Assembly: GCA_015680685.1 (NCBI GenBank)
Contig: MNCI01016273.1
Location: 371,433-435,432 of the forward strand
DNA from: Gnetum montanum
Lineage: Eukaryota; Streptophyta; Gnetopsida; Gnetales; Gnetaceae
Reading direction: 5' to 3'
Length of the DNA: 64,000 nucleotides
Part shown: one piece after another, positions 10,465 through 22,175 of the stretch
Layout of the letters: each line of letters opens with the position of its first letter
How positions within the stretch are numbered: the first letter of the stretch is position 1
Program-made: the position numbers and the translations under genes
Notes under the pieces: model-generated
The model's input: only the letters and a program-made list of their open reading frames with translations
What the model was told of the DNA's origin: nothing
The model's database searches: none

Positions 10465-12950
10465 ATGTCTCCTTCTTCGTACAAAAGTGCCTCACTGCCT
10501 AGGTCTGAAACAGGAAACAATCGGTGGCATAATACACATGACGTTGATCTGCCAATCCATCAACAAGTTCGAGTGGTATATATTCATCTCGATGAGTATA
10601 TACCAGACTTCACCTTCATCCTCCATCAAGATGAACAATTGCATTGGTGAGACTTAGAAGGTAACATAGCGTTACCTCCTGATCGTTTAGTCCCAAGCAT
10701 GCTTCTTCGTGCCCTCACATGAATTGGCATGCTACACTTACATGCAAAATATGTTGTGCAAGACCATGACTCAAGAGAATACCATCCCATGGAGGCACAA
10801 CATCAAAGGGATTTACAGCAAGAGAGACATCATAAGTCTTTGAAGGGTAAGTGGTCCCAGGATGCCCCACATGTCTTAAGTAAAAATGAGGGTGGTGAAC
10901 CTACCTCAGGTAGTCACCCACATAACAATGTTCCTTCCCTTAACTTTGGCCAAGGGATTGTGTATCAAAACCTTCATTCCACTATTCATAACCTAGGTTC
11001 TAATACCCACGATCACAAAGGGTTTGAAAAAGAGACACAAACTCATGATAAAGATGGACATTCTAATTGCAATCACAATCAAGGCCGAGACCATCAAAGA
11101 GAAGGTGGCAAACACCGTCATGGTTACGGTTCTCCTTCTTCTTCATCGTCATCATCTCCTTCATCCTCTCCTTCAGTGTCTAGATGCAGTCATAAAGCAA
11201 AAGACCATGGGGATAAAGGTAGACAAAGTGGAAGTTATAGACAAAATAGCCAAGAAAGGGGATGAGGGCACTCTAGAAAGTCATGACATAGAAGAAGGGA
11301 GAGTAGGGAACAACATAGGCATCATAGACACCATGGATGAGATGATCATGATGAACCCCTACTCACTACTCATGGTATGTTAGACATAATTGAGGCTATT
11401 AGAATTCCAACAAGGCACTAGAAAGATAGTAGGATCAAGAGATTAGATATGAACAATATCCCACAATTTGAAGGGGGATACAACACTGATCCTCAAAATC
11501 ATTTACTAGCATTCCATGACACGTGTGCCTCACAAAACATAGAGAGTAAGTGGAAAAAACTTAAGTTATTCCTGCAGACACTAGTTAAAGAAGCGAAAAG
11601 CTGGTACCGGCCATTAGAATTGGAATCTATTCGTAGATGGAGTACTATGTTAAAATTATTCAATGATAAGTACCAAACGTACTCCCGAGTGTCTAACTTG
11701 TGAAAGCAAATCCAAGGCTGGAAACAAGGAGGACATGAACCCTTGGATGCTGCCATGGGACGATACTATGCACTGTTACATCGTTTTCTTGGCCATCGTT
11801 ATTCGTAAAGGGATCAACTACGCCATCTCGTGGATGGTCTTAGGCATGAAATGAGAAGAACCCTTGGGACTTATGCCCAAGGAAGACTATTTAAGCTTAG
11901 GTTCCATCAAATCCAAAGACTATTGGAGCAATTTGCTAAGGAAGAAGGTGAGCTATGAAAGAGACAAAGTGTGAAAGTGTATAACCAAGATCCTTCCCTT
12001 CAGAAGAGGGGAGTAAGATTTTGTGAGGATGAAGAAGAGTCACCACTTGAAGAGAACGTGAATAGAAAAATTTTTCCTATCCAAAAGATGACATCAGAAG
12101 TTTTGACAAAGGTAGACCAAATGTAGGGTTCCCTAGACAATAGATTTCAATCTATTCTTAAAATAGTAGAGGAGTCTAGAGAGTAAGGTAGTGATCACGA
12201 AAAAAGAAAAAAGAGAGAAGTTGAACATGCACGTAGCAAGGGTAAGGGCAAAGTTGCCATCATTGAAGAGGTTGTAGAGTCAGAAATAGACAATGATAGT
12301 GGATGTGAAATATGTCAATATGACCATCCTAAGGGATGTTGCCCTGTAATCTCACATATGCAAGAGTCTAGGATGTATGCACTTAACCCACGATTAAACA
12401 CAAGGCAAACACCCCCAAAGGTTACCTTACCCTCAAGGTAACCCAAGACAGTTCCACCAACCCTTAATGTATTATCCCAATGGAACTCCACCACAACTGA
12501 TGGAGCAATATCAATAGTGGCAATTCCCACAATCATGGGGAATGCCACCACCAAGGCAACAGTATCCTTACCGACAACCTAACCCGTATGGATATTATGT
12601 GTAGCAGCCAATCTCCCCACATGACTCTACTGGTTATGTCACTCCTCAACCTCACTACCAAGCCCACGAGTATTATGGGACTCCCTCTTCTAGAGACAAT
12701 ATTCCACAAGCATATCATCCTTCTCATCCAGCTGCATCTCTTCCACCAATAGCTCCACTACCACCTGCTCCAACTATGCAAGGTAAAATCCCTATCCAGT
12801 AGCAGCAACGTAATGCCACAAGGGCTGTTAACTCTCAACCTACTATTGGTTCCAACAACCACATGAAGAAAAGACCTTTCTTTAGAACCAACAGTCCAAC
12901 CAAGCCTTTACAATCACAAGTGGTTGGTTCCTTAACACCTCAGTATACAT
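10465..12950 (+). pseudogene. Element C gag relic
   Basis: Capsid/nucleocapsid polyprotein of a Ty3/gypsy element. One frame runs from ATG 10465 to about 11700 with only a few stops. It starts MSPSSYKSASLPRS and passes a Ser- and His/Arg-rich linker (SSSSSSSPSSSPS, then REQHRHHRHHG). The Retrotrans_gag core runs from 11449 to about 11900 (NHLLAFHDTCAS, KSWYRPL, YQTYSRVSNL, ALLHRFLGH, LRHEMRRTLGTYAQGRL). An acidic segment follows (EDEEESPLEENV, PIQKMTSEVLTKVDQM), then a Pro/Tyr-rich tail (12400-12800). The core is clearly related to that of element A (YQTYVRVSAL, LLNNFLGH, LRNETRETLGMYAPGQL). Dead through stops and at least two frameshifts. Confidence 0.75.
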
Positions 12951-13300
12951 GTCGTCACTGATTGGATCAAATCTAGCCACCTTCCTAGGAAATTCTCTGA
13001 TCCTGGAAGTCCTTTGATATACTTACAAATAATTGGAAATGCACCGTGCAAGGCTCTTTTGGATTTAGGTTTCGATGTCAACTTGATTTCTCAAGAAGTG
13101 TACAAGGCCTAGAATCTGCCTCCATTGAAAAAGAGCAACATCCATCTAGAGTTGGCTGACCAGTCTATCACTGTCCCATTAGGACTAGTGGAAGACATTG
13201 TTACCACTATTTTTGGGTGGTCGTACCCAGCTAACTTCCCAATCATAATGGGAAGAGCATGGCTACATAAAATAGGGAGAAATATCAACATAAAATAAAA
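12950..13300 (+). pseudogene. Element C aspartic protease relic
   Basis: Reads FSDPGSPLIYLQIIGNAPC, then LLDLGFDVNLISQEVYKA and, further on, NFPIIMGRAWLHKIG. This is the retropepsin layout with the catalytic triplet seen as DLG. It follows gag as expected. It breaks off near 13300 where unrelated sequence begins, so reverse transcriptase and integrase are missing. Element C is thus a truncated copy of what may have been the autonomous relative of element A. Confidence 0.6.
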
Positions 13301-13854
13301 GAGGATAGCTACATAAGAAGGAAAATCAAATAAACTTTCTTACAATTTCAACAACATTTCAGCATAGAATTCAACATTGTAAAAGAAAACAAGAAAGGAA
13401 AAAGTGGGAATAAAGAGGGATTTCAACATAAAACAAAATAGGCTAGCTACATAAGAAGGAAAAGTTAAACAAAATAGGAAAACTACATAAAAAGGAAAAT
13501 AAAATAATCTTTCTTATAGGATCTACAATAAAATAAGACAACTACATAAAAAGGAAAATAAAATAATATTGCATAGAAGATCTTCTTAAAGTCTTTCCAA
13601 GTTTCCCAGAATCAATTTGTACTTTGTACTTGACATTTTCAATGAACCCAAGGAAGCATGTATTGTGAGACTTGGAGTTGGTGCATGGAAGGGATGAGCT
13701 TAGAATGGAAAGGACTAGATTGGAGTTAAGTGAAAGAGATGTAAGGGGATGGAGCCCAACTAGTATTTATATAGGCATCATCATGGGACATGGTTTCTAA
13801 AACAAGGGGGAGAAAACAAGTGTCAAAAATAAATAGCCAAAAAAAGCAAGCAAC
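13301..13854 (-). other. Local direct repeats and minus-strand TATA-like site
   Basis: No coding capacity seen. The phrase 'tagctacataagaaggaaaa' and close variants recur at 13307, 13445, 13487 and 13540. On the minus strand a TATA-like sequence (CCTATATAAATACTAG, about 13763-13778) lies just downstream of the 29-bp array at 13855-14080. The pattern could be a promoter with upstream repeats, as in a minus-strand LTR, but no LTR ends were identified. Confidence 0.35.
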
Positions 13855-14080
13855 GAAAACCATGAGTAATGAAAAAAGCAACCAAAGACATAGGTGATGA
13901 GAACAAGTTTCCAAAACCATGGCCAGTGAAAATAAGTAGACAAAACCATGGCTAGTGAAAACAAGTAGCCAAAATAATGGGAAATGAAAACAAGTATCCA
14001 AAACCATGGGCATTGAAAACAAGTGGCCAAAACCATGGATGATGAAAACAAGTGGACAAAACCATGGATAGTGAAATCAG
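13855..14080 (-). repeat. 29-bp tandem array
   Basis: About eight degenerate copies of a 29-bp unit with core AAAACCATGG and TGAAAACAAGT. Exact spacing of 29 bp is visible at 13942, 13971, 14000, 14029 and 14058. The array explains the two overlapping minus-strand open frames at 13726-14090 (Phe/Trp/Leu-rich), which are not genes. Confidence 0.85.
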
Positions 14081-14880
14081 TGCAATGCAAATACGTTTTA
14101 GGTATAACATATATCTTATTTTTAACTTATAATCTTAATGTTTAACACTCTAACATGAAAACATGACTTCTATGAAACTCTTAATAAATACCCTACTTAG
14201 TTGTACATTAGGAATATTTTCTAAGATTTACTTGGCATAGTTGCCTAGATCAAATACCAAAACTCTTGTGATATTTAGCAAGCTAGAGAGCTTAATATTT
14301 CAAAATTATAACTCTAATTTTTGTAGATCGAATATTAAAACTATTATTTTTAAAATTCTTGATCATATTGTTAAAATCAAATGTTACAGTAGGAAAACAT
14401 TCTAATTGCAAAAGTAATAAGGGATATGTTCAAGGTGGGGTGAGGATCCATATTGCTTCATGATAAGATTATTACATTACACACACACACACACATCTAG
14501 ATGTGCATAATAAAACATAATTGCATAAAAATTAAATATGCATAACTAAATTCTCATAAGAATAATATAAGCATAGCCAAATACTTGTAAAGTCATAATG
14601 ATTATTAGAAGATAAACTTTCTAGGATAATTGGATTTCAACATTTAATCATAAAATATAAAGTAAACCTATAACTAAGTGCCAATAATAGTAAAATAAAG
14701 GATACAAAACTTTAGCAAAACATTATGGTAAATGAATTGCATTCACTTCTAGAAAACTAACAATAATAATAATGCTGATGATAATAACGACAATAAGCTA
14801 ATCTATTGAAATGCATCTAACAACATTAAAGAATTAATTACAAGCATTAAATTAAATAATTAAATTTTTGAAAATTTCTA
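14081..14880. other. AT-rich interval with microsatellite
   Basis: No gene recognised. A pure (AC)n run lies at about 14476-14494 and a short AAT/GAT-rich run at 14760-14795. Confidence 0.5.
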
Positions 14881-16730
14881 GGTTGTGAAAATAAATCCCA
14901 AGGGTCTTCCTTGTTTTATTTTAAAGTTCATCTATGATATGACGAAGTTTTCCTTTCTAAGAAAATCCATTACCTTGGCATTAATGTAGTAGAGAATAAT
15001 ATTTTGCCAAAGTTGCATTAAGGGATTCATGTTCCCTTGATTTCATCCTTAGATTTACTTCCTTAGAATGGATACTTTGGGATAGGTTTAGTACTTCTCA
15101 TTAAAGAGCTTGAGCATTGTGAACCATTAGTAAATTAAGTCTAGTTCTAACAATATGTACAAACTTTCAACTTTCATAATTAGTATCTTGAAAAAATGTT
15201 TATACTTCTGTTACTTACTTTCAATGTTTTGGAAGGTACATACATCATGGAAGACTTGTTGATGATGTTGTAGATTAAAATTGTGGTCTCTCTCAAATTT
15301 AGAAATATTATTTAGGTTAATTATTTGATGTTGCTTTCCTTTTGATGTTTGTGAAGTATTCTTAGTACCTCCCTAATCTAAATCATGTTTCTAGTAGCCA
15401 ACAAGAGTTCATCATTGATGAATCATGTTTTGTAGCACTCCAATATCAAATATCCAGTATCAAAGTTGCAATGTTGGGTATTCAATATTGGGGCACAACC
15501 TCTAATATCAGGGATCCAATATTGCCTCTTTCATGGATGCCTATAAATACCACACTTGGATGCATGGTTGAGATATAGATAAAATAGATATAAATTCATA
15601 GGTTTTTTATTTCAAGTTCTATTAATATCTAGTGCATGCCCACAATGTAATGTCAAGTGATTGTATCACATCCTTATTCGAGTGTGACATACTTGAATAT
15701 GTTACATGTTTGGAAATAAAGATGGAGATTACTTCCATCATTACAACATCCACTTAGCTTTATTACTACTTTTAATTACTTAAATGTTTACTATTTTCCT
15801 TAGTTAATGTTTTCATTTATTGCTCTTTATTATTCTTGTCATTAATTGGAATGAGTACAACTAATCATGAGTGCTTAACTGTAATTACCTGGTAACCTAG
15901 TAGTGTATCATTTGGTATGCCCAGTAATGTACGCTTGGTAATCCCACTAGTAGTTACACAAAGTCCCAAGCATGTACGAACGGTTAGAGATGGATACTCA
16001 TCACACCTAGGCTAGTTTAGACTTTACTTTCCATTGTTGATTAGATTAATTAGGAGTAGCTTAGGGCCAAATAACACCAAGGATCATATGAATTGCTTTA
16101 GACTAAACCATATGTGACAAAGCAACCACTAGTCCATGTGGGAAGACAAAAAACTGTAGTCAAGGCATAATGATTTAGATGCACAACTATTCCCATCCAT
16201 GGAATTCAATCGAATCATGTGTGAATGCTTGTGATTTGTATGGTTGGACATAGGGGTGCCTCACCGCTAATCAATCATCATCTCCTATAATCTTTGTGTC
16301 TATTTATTTGATCATGATAGTCTTATTTGTGCTTCCTTTGATACCTTTTATTCTATCTTTGATTTATATTTCTTTCTCCATCTTGATGTTTACAATGATG
16401 TCTATCATGGTTCTTCCTATTATAATCATTTAGATTTCTCCTTTGATGATCACTAGGTTATCTACTTCAATCCCTTAATGAAGCTTTATGTCCCTATCTA
16501 TGTTCATCTTCATCAGAGATGAATAATAAAGATGAAGAGGAATATGGTGAATTGGGAGAACTGTCATGGCTTCTGTATCTCCATCTATGGGCCCTTGATC
16601 CATCTATTTTGGTTTTGCTATAGGTCTTAGGCCTCAAGGTCCTTCATGTTCTATGATCCATTCCACTCCTTTAGGATTATCTATGATAGTTGAACATAGT
16701 CCTTAATACTAAGGATTTGAATGAATATAT
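14881..16730 (-). pseudogene. Antisense gag relic split by a solo LTR
   Basis: Minus-strand gag sequence of the same family as 1-3010. The plus strand at 14885-15410 aligns with 1590-2060 (shared 'cccaagggt', 'catctatgatatg', 'ttagtacttctcatt', 'catcatggaag'). After the solo LTR at 15416-16273 the relic resumes at 16279 and aligns with 2100-2330 (tctatcatgg, catcttcatca). Joining the two parts across the LTR restores the order seen in the 1-3010 copy. Heavily decayed. Confidence 0.6.
15416..16273 (+). mobile_element. Solo LTR of the element A family
   Basis: An 858-bp LTR starting TGATGAATCATG and ending CTAATCA, flanked by a perfect 5-bp duplication ATCAT (15411-15415 and 16274-16278). It has a TATA box (GCCTATAAATACC, about 15539) and AATAAAGATGG near 15716. 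Structure and length match the 864-bp LTRs of element A. No primer site follows, and the antisense gag relic continues on both sides. It is therefore a solo LTR left by recombination between the two LTRs of an inserted element. Confidence 0.85.
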
Positions 16731-16796
16731 GAAAGCCTTACTTGTAATAATTCATTCTAGTTTTCTTTAATATGGATCCTATCATTGTTCACACTA

Positions 16797-17647
16797 GTGT
16801 TTTTTATCCCTCTATAGTTTGCAAAATTTTGTACATCTCTTTTATTTCTATAAATGAGAACAACAAAGCTTTTTCTCTAATTATTGAGAATTTCTCCATC
16901 CTTCAAAATTTTGTTAAATAATTGTGTCAACCAAGAAACTCTTGTATCTCTTAATGTTTTCCAAGCTTCTATAGGAATATTATTTGAACCAATAGCTTTT
17001 CCATTTTTCATCTTTGATAAGGTTATCTTCACCTCAAAGAAGAAAAGGTTATTAACCAAACCAAAATTTGCTTCTTCTTCTTCGATGTCTTCTCTTGGGA
17101 ATTATTTATTTAATAATTTTTTTCATCTATCAAAATTTTATTATCTTTTATCAAAGTTCTTTCATCTACTTCCTTGATACATTTCAAATGATAAATGTCC
17201 TTACATTTCTTATTCTTGATTGTTCCCAATTTATAAATAGGCTTTTCTCTTTTCTTTATTCCTAATTTCTCATAAAAGATATCCATGGCCTTATGTTTGG
17301 ATTTGGCTACTACTACAGTTGCCTCCTTATTTGTCATTTTAGACATCAACTTGTTTTCTTGGCTACTACTTTACTACCATTTCTTAAAGTAATTTTGTCT
17401 TAATTTAGAAAGTGTGGAATGTATGTTTTTCCATTTTTTTATCCAAAATATTTTTTCTAATTTTTTGAATGTAACTTTTCATCTAGCCTTAAATTAAATT
17501 TATAAAGAAATCCCAATTCCATTTTCCTTTATGAAGCAATTATTCTCTAAATAAGGTGTTGTTATCTTCTTTCAAATTTCATCATTTTATGCATTTAGTC
17601 CCATGTTTCATGGTACTTTTAAAGTTGTATATAACTAAATCCATGAC
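16797..17647 (-). pseudogene. LINE ORF2 relic, part 2 (linker and start of RT)
   Basis: Minus-strand continuation of the LINE whose upstream part lies at 44918-45560; element A sits between them. From 17647 downward it reads LVMDLVIYNFK at the junction, then KATVVVAKSKHKAMDIFYEK-like sequence (17349-17250), KPIYKLGTIKN, IKEVDERTLIKDNKILIDE, and KMKNGKAIGSNNIPIEAWK (about 17010). Then WLTQLFNKIL and IYRNKRDVQNFANYRGIK (about 16800-16860). These are the well-known start of the LINE reverse transcriptase domain. The palm with the active site is missing, so the copy is truncated near 16797. Confidence 0.8.
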
Positions 17648-18511
17648 TGATGAATCGTGGTTCCTAGACCCTAATATCAGATCCTCAATATCGAGTACAT
17701 GATATCGTAGCTTGGATAATGATATTGAATACATGATATCATGATTCCTATGTAGGCCTATAAATATAGCATTCGGGCGCACAGGAAAGGGGGGTCTTTG
17801 ATAATTATTAGAGTAGAGTTGTTTTGTTAGGCTTCAGTTAGTTTTTAGTTCCTTTCCAAGTGCATGCCCGTAGTGTGATGATTGTAATTGTACGGAACCT
17901 CTGTTCGAGTGTGACGTACTTGGACATGCACACGATCAGCAATAAAGATAAAGATTACTCCATCATTACGGCATCCACCTAGCTTTTAATTACTTTAATT
18001 GTTAATTATTTATTATTGTCTTTTTAGTTAATATTTCCTTTATTACCAGTTACACTTCATGTTGTTAATGCAGAATGGATACAACTTAATCACGAACATT
18101 TAAGTGCAACTACTTGGTAACCTAGTAGCATATCTAGTAGTGCTCAAGTAATGTGTGCTTGGTAATCCTAGAAGTAGTGCACGAGGTCCAAGATGTGTAT
18201 GAATGATTACGGATAGATGCTCATCACACTTAGGTTAGCATAGATCTCATTTTCCATTGTCCATTAGCGTAATTAAGATTGTTCCCCATCGTCTCTAGGA
18301 GTAGCACTCATTTAGGATCCCATCATTCACCTCACTCTAGACTAAACCATACATGACAAAGCAAATACTAGTCTAGGTGGGAAGACAATGAATTATGATC
18401 AATGTGTAACTATCTAGATGCCACAACTAGTCTATCTGCAAAGTTTGATTGGATCATGTATACATGCTCATATTCATATGGTTGAGTGTAGGGGTACCTA
18501 GCCACCCATCA
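17648..18511 (+). repeat. 5' LTR of element A
   Basis: Starts TGATGAATCGTGG and ends CACCCATCA. TATA box GGCCTATAAATATAGC at about 17754; AATAAAG near 17941. Same length as the 3' LTR, with scattered mostly C/T and A/G differences. Confidence 0.92.
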
Positions 18512-18512
18512 T

Positions 18513-18530
18513 TGGCGTCGTTACTGGGGA
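18513..18530 (+). promoter_or_regulatory. Primer-binding site of element A
   Basis: TGGCGTCGTTACTGGGGA lies one base after the LTR end. It matches the complement of plant tRNA-Asp (TGGCGCCGTTGCCGGGGA) except for two C-to-T changes. Confidence 0.8.
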
Positions 18531-18643
18531 CGATGCTAGTTATCTAGATTAGTTATATCATCCAAGATCACTATAACAAAACCTTAATGATATATCTATT
18601 AAAAAGAAAGTAATTGCAAATAAGTCACACATAATTCACAACA

Positions 18644-20617
18644 ATGTCTCTCTCACAAGACTATGATAATGGAACAACTAGCGAGGCAATTCATTGGAGA
18701 ACCAATGAAATATATGATGATGAAGATGAATTTGGAGTACTTAATCTTATGAAGGAGTTTCATATGTTCATGGACACCCCAACAATACTCAAGGATTTTT
18801 GTCATCCAACCCAGATACCTTTAGTGAAGATGGGACATCCCATAGAACGAGGGAGCTTGTAAGGCCTAGGACCTTCTTAGTGGTTAACAAGAGTTTATTT
18901 AAGGATGATTGGGAGACTTACAAAAGTCATGATGAGTCTTCCTGTTCTTTCTCTTTCTCTACACCTTCAATGTCAAGGTAGGACACGAATGAACATTTCT
19001 CAAGGGGTCAGTGCAGAAATAGAAAATGAACCCATGGGCAAAGCCAAGAATGCCAACATGAACAAAGACAACATCATCCCAACTCACTAACTCATAACCT
19101 ACCTAGTGATGATGAACCCCTACTGGCCACTAAGAGCCTAATGCATATACAAGAAGTTGTTCAAATACCCCACAAGCATCGTAAGAAAAGCCATCTACCC
19201 AAGCTTGTCTTAAACAAATTTCCTAAGTTTCCAGGAGGCTATGATTTAGATCTGCAACATCATTGACAAGCCTTCTACAATGCCTATGCATGGAACAATA
19301 TTAATAATGGGTGGCAAAAACTTAGGCTATTTACTATGATACTAGTTGGCCAAGCAAAAGTATGGTGCAAGTCTTTAAAGCCAAAATCAACTTGCAGTTG
19401 GCCAACAATGGTAGAACTCTTCACTAAAAGATATCAAACCTATGTAAGAGTGTCAGCCTTGAGGAGACAAATCCAAGAGTGGAAAAAAGGGTAACATGAA
19501 TCCTTAGACATGGCCTTAGAAAGATATTATTTGTTATTAAACAATTTCCTAGGCCATGGGTTCTCCAAGGAAAGGCTAATGTATCACTTCATGGATGGGC
19601 TTCGTAATGAAACAAGGGAGACCCTAGGGATGTATGCCCCAGGTCAACTATATGAGCTATGAACACACCAATTCCAAGAGCTTATTAAGTGGGTAGCAAA
19701 ATAAGAAGGAGAAATAGCTAAATGAGAGAATGTTGAAGGATCTCAATAGGACCAAAATCTCAAAATAACAAAGGTCCATGAAGAGGAGAAATCAACTTAT
19801 CTCACAGAGGTGGAATCATCTTTGCCAATACTACAATCACTAGAGGAAATTGAGGCAAAGATCAATAAGATGATGGAATGGGTACATGAAAAATGCAAAT
19901 AATATGCCAACATTGTTAGAGGTGGAACCATGCCAAACCAAGAAACAAGACAGAACACCACTCGACAATTAGAAAGAAGGGTTGAAGAAAATAAAGATAG
20001 GAGCTCAACTACAAATCATACGTATCAATGTGACGTTTTCCTATACGATCACTCCAAAGGCCAATGCCCAATCTTGTCACATTTACATGAGCATTGGGGA
20101 GGGATGTTACATCTAGATTTCATACAAAAATACTGTGTTCAACCACAGTGGCAAAACCCTCAATCATGGGGGAGGCCATCATCAAATTGGTCACACCCTT
20201 CATACCATTCGAACCCAAGCACTTATTATGTTTAGCATCCTATTTCCCTAACTAGATTAGCATCCTCTACTTCACCTCATTGTTATCATTCTCCTAAGTA
20301 CTATCAACCCATGTTCTCTCCCACAAGATCACCACCTCATGTTCCTTACACTTCTCCTCACCCTCAATATTCTCATCCTTTGCCTCCTTCTACATCGCCA
20401 CCAATAGCACCAAAATGTTTTGCACCATAGCACCAACCCATGAACATTACTTGTGCTGCTATCATCAACAGTAGTGGAGGTTCCCCACAATGTCAAAAGC
20501 ATTTTTTCTTTAGGCATGACCGTAGAAAGAGACAACACGGTTTCTAAACCACTACATCCTCTAGTTCAGTACAAGCCCAATGCTATGATGCACCTTCCTC
20601 CTTGAACTTAACGCCTC
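18644..20617 (+). pseudogene. Element A gag, first part
   Basis: Starts MSLSQDYDNGTTSEAIHW at an ATG 132 bases after the 5' LTR. The capsid core (about 19260-19690) reads AFYNAYAWNNINNGWQKLRL, then AKVWCKSLKPK, RYQTYVRVSALRRQIQEW, LNNFLGHGFSKERL and LRNETRETLGMYAPGQLYEL. A Glu-rich linker follows, and then a Pro/Tyr/Ser/His-rich tail (20100-20400). Frameshifts and stops, nearly all at former Gln or Arg codons. The open frame at the end reads LTPLV exactly at the TTGTT target site of element B and resumes at 38975 in the same frame. Confidence 0.8.
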
Positions 20618-20622
20618 TTGTT

Positions 20623-22175
20623 TGAAACACCATAAAATTTCAAGGCACTCTTGCTTTACTAGGGTCTTGGAATTCAAGCATTGACTTCCACAAGTGCAAC
20701 ATCATGACAGTTTGGCCAAAACATGTAGACACTGAGGTTAGAATGTGCAGTCTAGCAATTTTTCTACTGCCAGGATTGGTAGGTCTGATGGACTCTCCGA
20801 TCTACCCACCTGGACAATTCACCCAGCTGATAGTCTACTTAAAAGCCATGCTAGGAGTTGTTGGTGGTGCTCAGGATGAGCAAAAAAGTTCATGAAGTTT
20901 TCTAGTGGAGAAGTCTACTATGCTACACAACGTAGAAGGCCTTCAAAGAAATCAAACAAGTGTCTAACTACAAGCTTCAGCAAGATATTCACATAAGGTA
21001 AAATCACAATTCAGCCAACACAAGGTGCTACGCTATCTAGCGTAGCATAGCGTAGTAAGGTCAAAGCAAGCAAAGTTTTCTCGTTGCAGTTTTGACAGAA
21101 CAACAAATTACGTTGGCTACTACGCTACGTAGAGTAGCATAGCGTAGCAAATATGCAAATTGATAAAATGCTTCAAAAATTTAACCCCACATGTGCCAAG
21201 GCTTTCAACAAAAGCTAGTCACTCCAATGCAAGTTTTTTGTTTAAATCGGTGCCTACGCTGTGCTATGCTGCATAGCGTAGCACAGCATAGTAAGTAGCT
21301 ACGCTACACCAATGTGCTATACACTACATAGCATAGCATAGCATAGTAAGCAACAACACTACTTCAATGTGCTTCATTTCTCACTTGCATTTTTGGCACA
21401 CCTAATTCCAGCACATCTAGTTTCGACAACATGGTGACAGTGTAGCAAGTTCACAACCGATTTTTGCACATCCACATAGTACAGGCACATCAACATCTTG
21501 TGGGTCCAGGACACATGGCATCTAAACCGCATCTCTCACTTGCTCCTGGCCCTATAAATACCCTGACTAGTAACACTCAAAGGGTTGGAAAATTTAGGCA
21601 TTTTTGGCAGGTTGGTAATTTTTGTTGGCAAGTTCACAATCTAGGTTGGCTTTTTGCAAGAAAGTTGGCTTTTTAGCGTAAAGAAGTGGCATTTTCACAT
21701 CGACAAGAGCAGTTCGCTTGTGAGCATTTTGCATTGTTGGCTTTTAAGTTCACACTCAAAAGCATAGTTGGTACATTTTGAGCATTCTAGTCATTCTTGA
21801 ACTCTTTGTGCCCCTCTAGCGTTGTATAACTTGTTGTACACTTCAAACAAGGAAGAGAATCAAACCTGCAATTTTGTGGTGGTGCATTTGCTTACCCCAG
21901 CTTGTTCTGTTATTTCTTCATTATTATCGTTGTTTAACATTATTTTCTGCATTCCTACATTTATTGATCATTGGTTTTACCTCGTGTATCTCGTAATTAA
22001 ATCAATGTTCATGTAAGGTTAAGTTACACTGATTAAGTCCTTGTCTAATCAACTAGACCATTCAGGGCACCCCATTTCCATTTTATCCAACACAGCCCTC
22101 GCACGAATCTAGGGTTAAACTATTTGCCTGGCAACCTCTCGGTGTTTCCAGCCACTGACATTTTTGATCACTATA
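20623..22175 (+). repeat. 5' LTR of element B
   Basis: 1553 bp, starting TGAAACACCATAAAATTTC and ending GATCACTATA. The terminal CA has become TA, whereas the 3' LTR still ends CTACA. TATA box CCTATAAATACC at 21551. The U3 part (20910-21350) is full of palindromic GCTACGCTA/TAGCGTAGC repeats, for example 21027-21046. Confidence 0.9.
20910..21350. repeat. Palindromic GCTACGCTA/TAGCGTAGC cluster in U3
   Basis: At least five copies of a near-perfect palindrome such as GCTACGCTATCTAGCGTAGC (21027-21046) and CTACGCTACGTAGAGTAGC (about 21119-21137). The same cluster recurs in the 3' LTR (37690-38150). Isolated copies also occur in the introns of the antisense gene (for example 28633-28652). Confidence 0.8.

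Noticed and set aside
13726-14090. Two overlapping minus-strand open frames rich in Phe, Trp and Leu
   Set aside because: They are products of the 29-bp tandem array, whose unit length lets all frames stay open.
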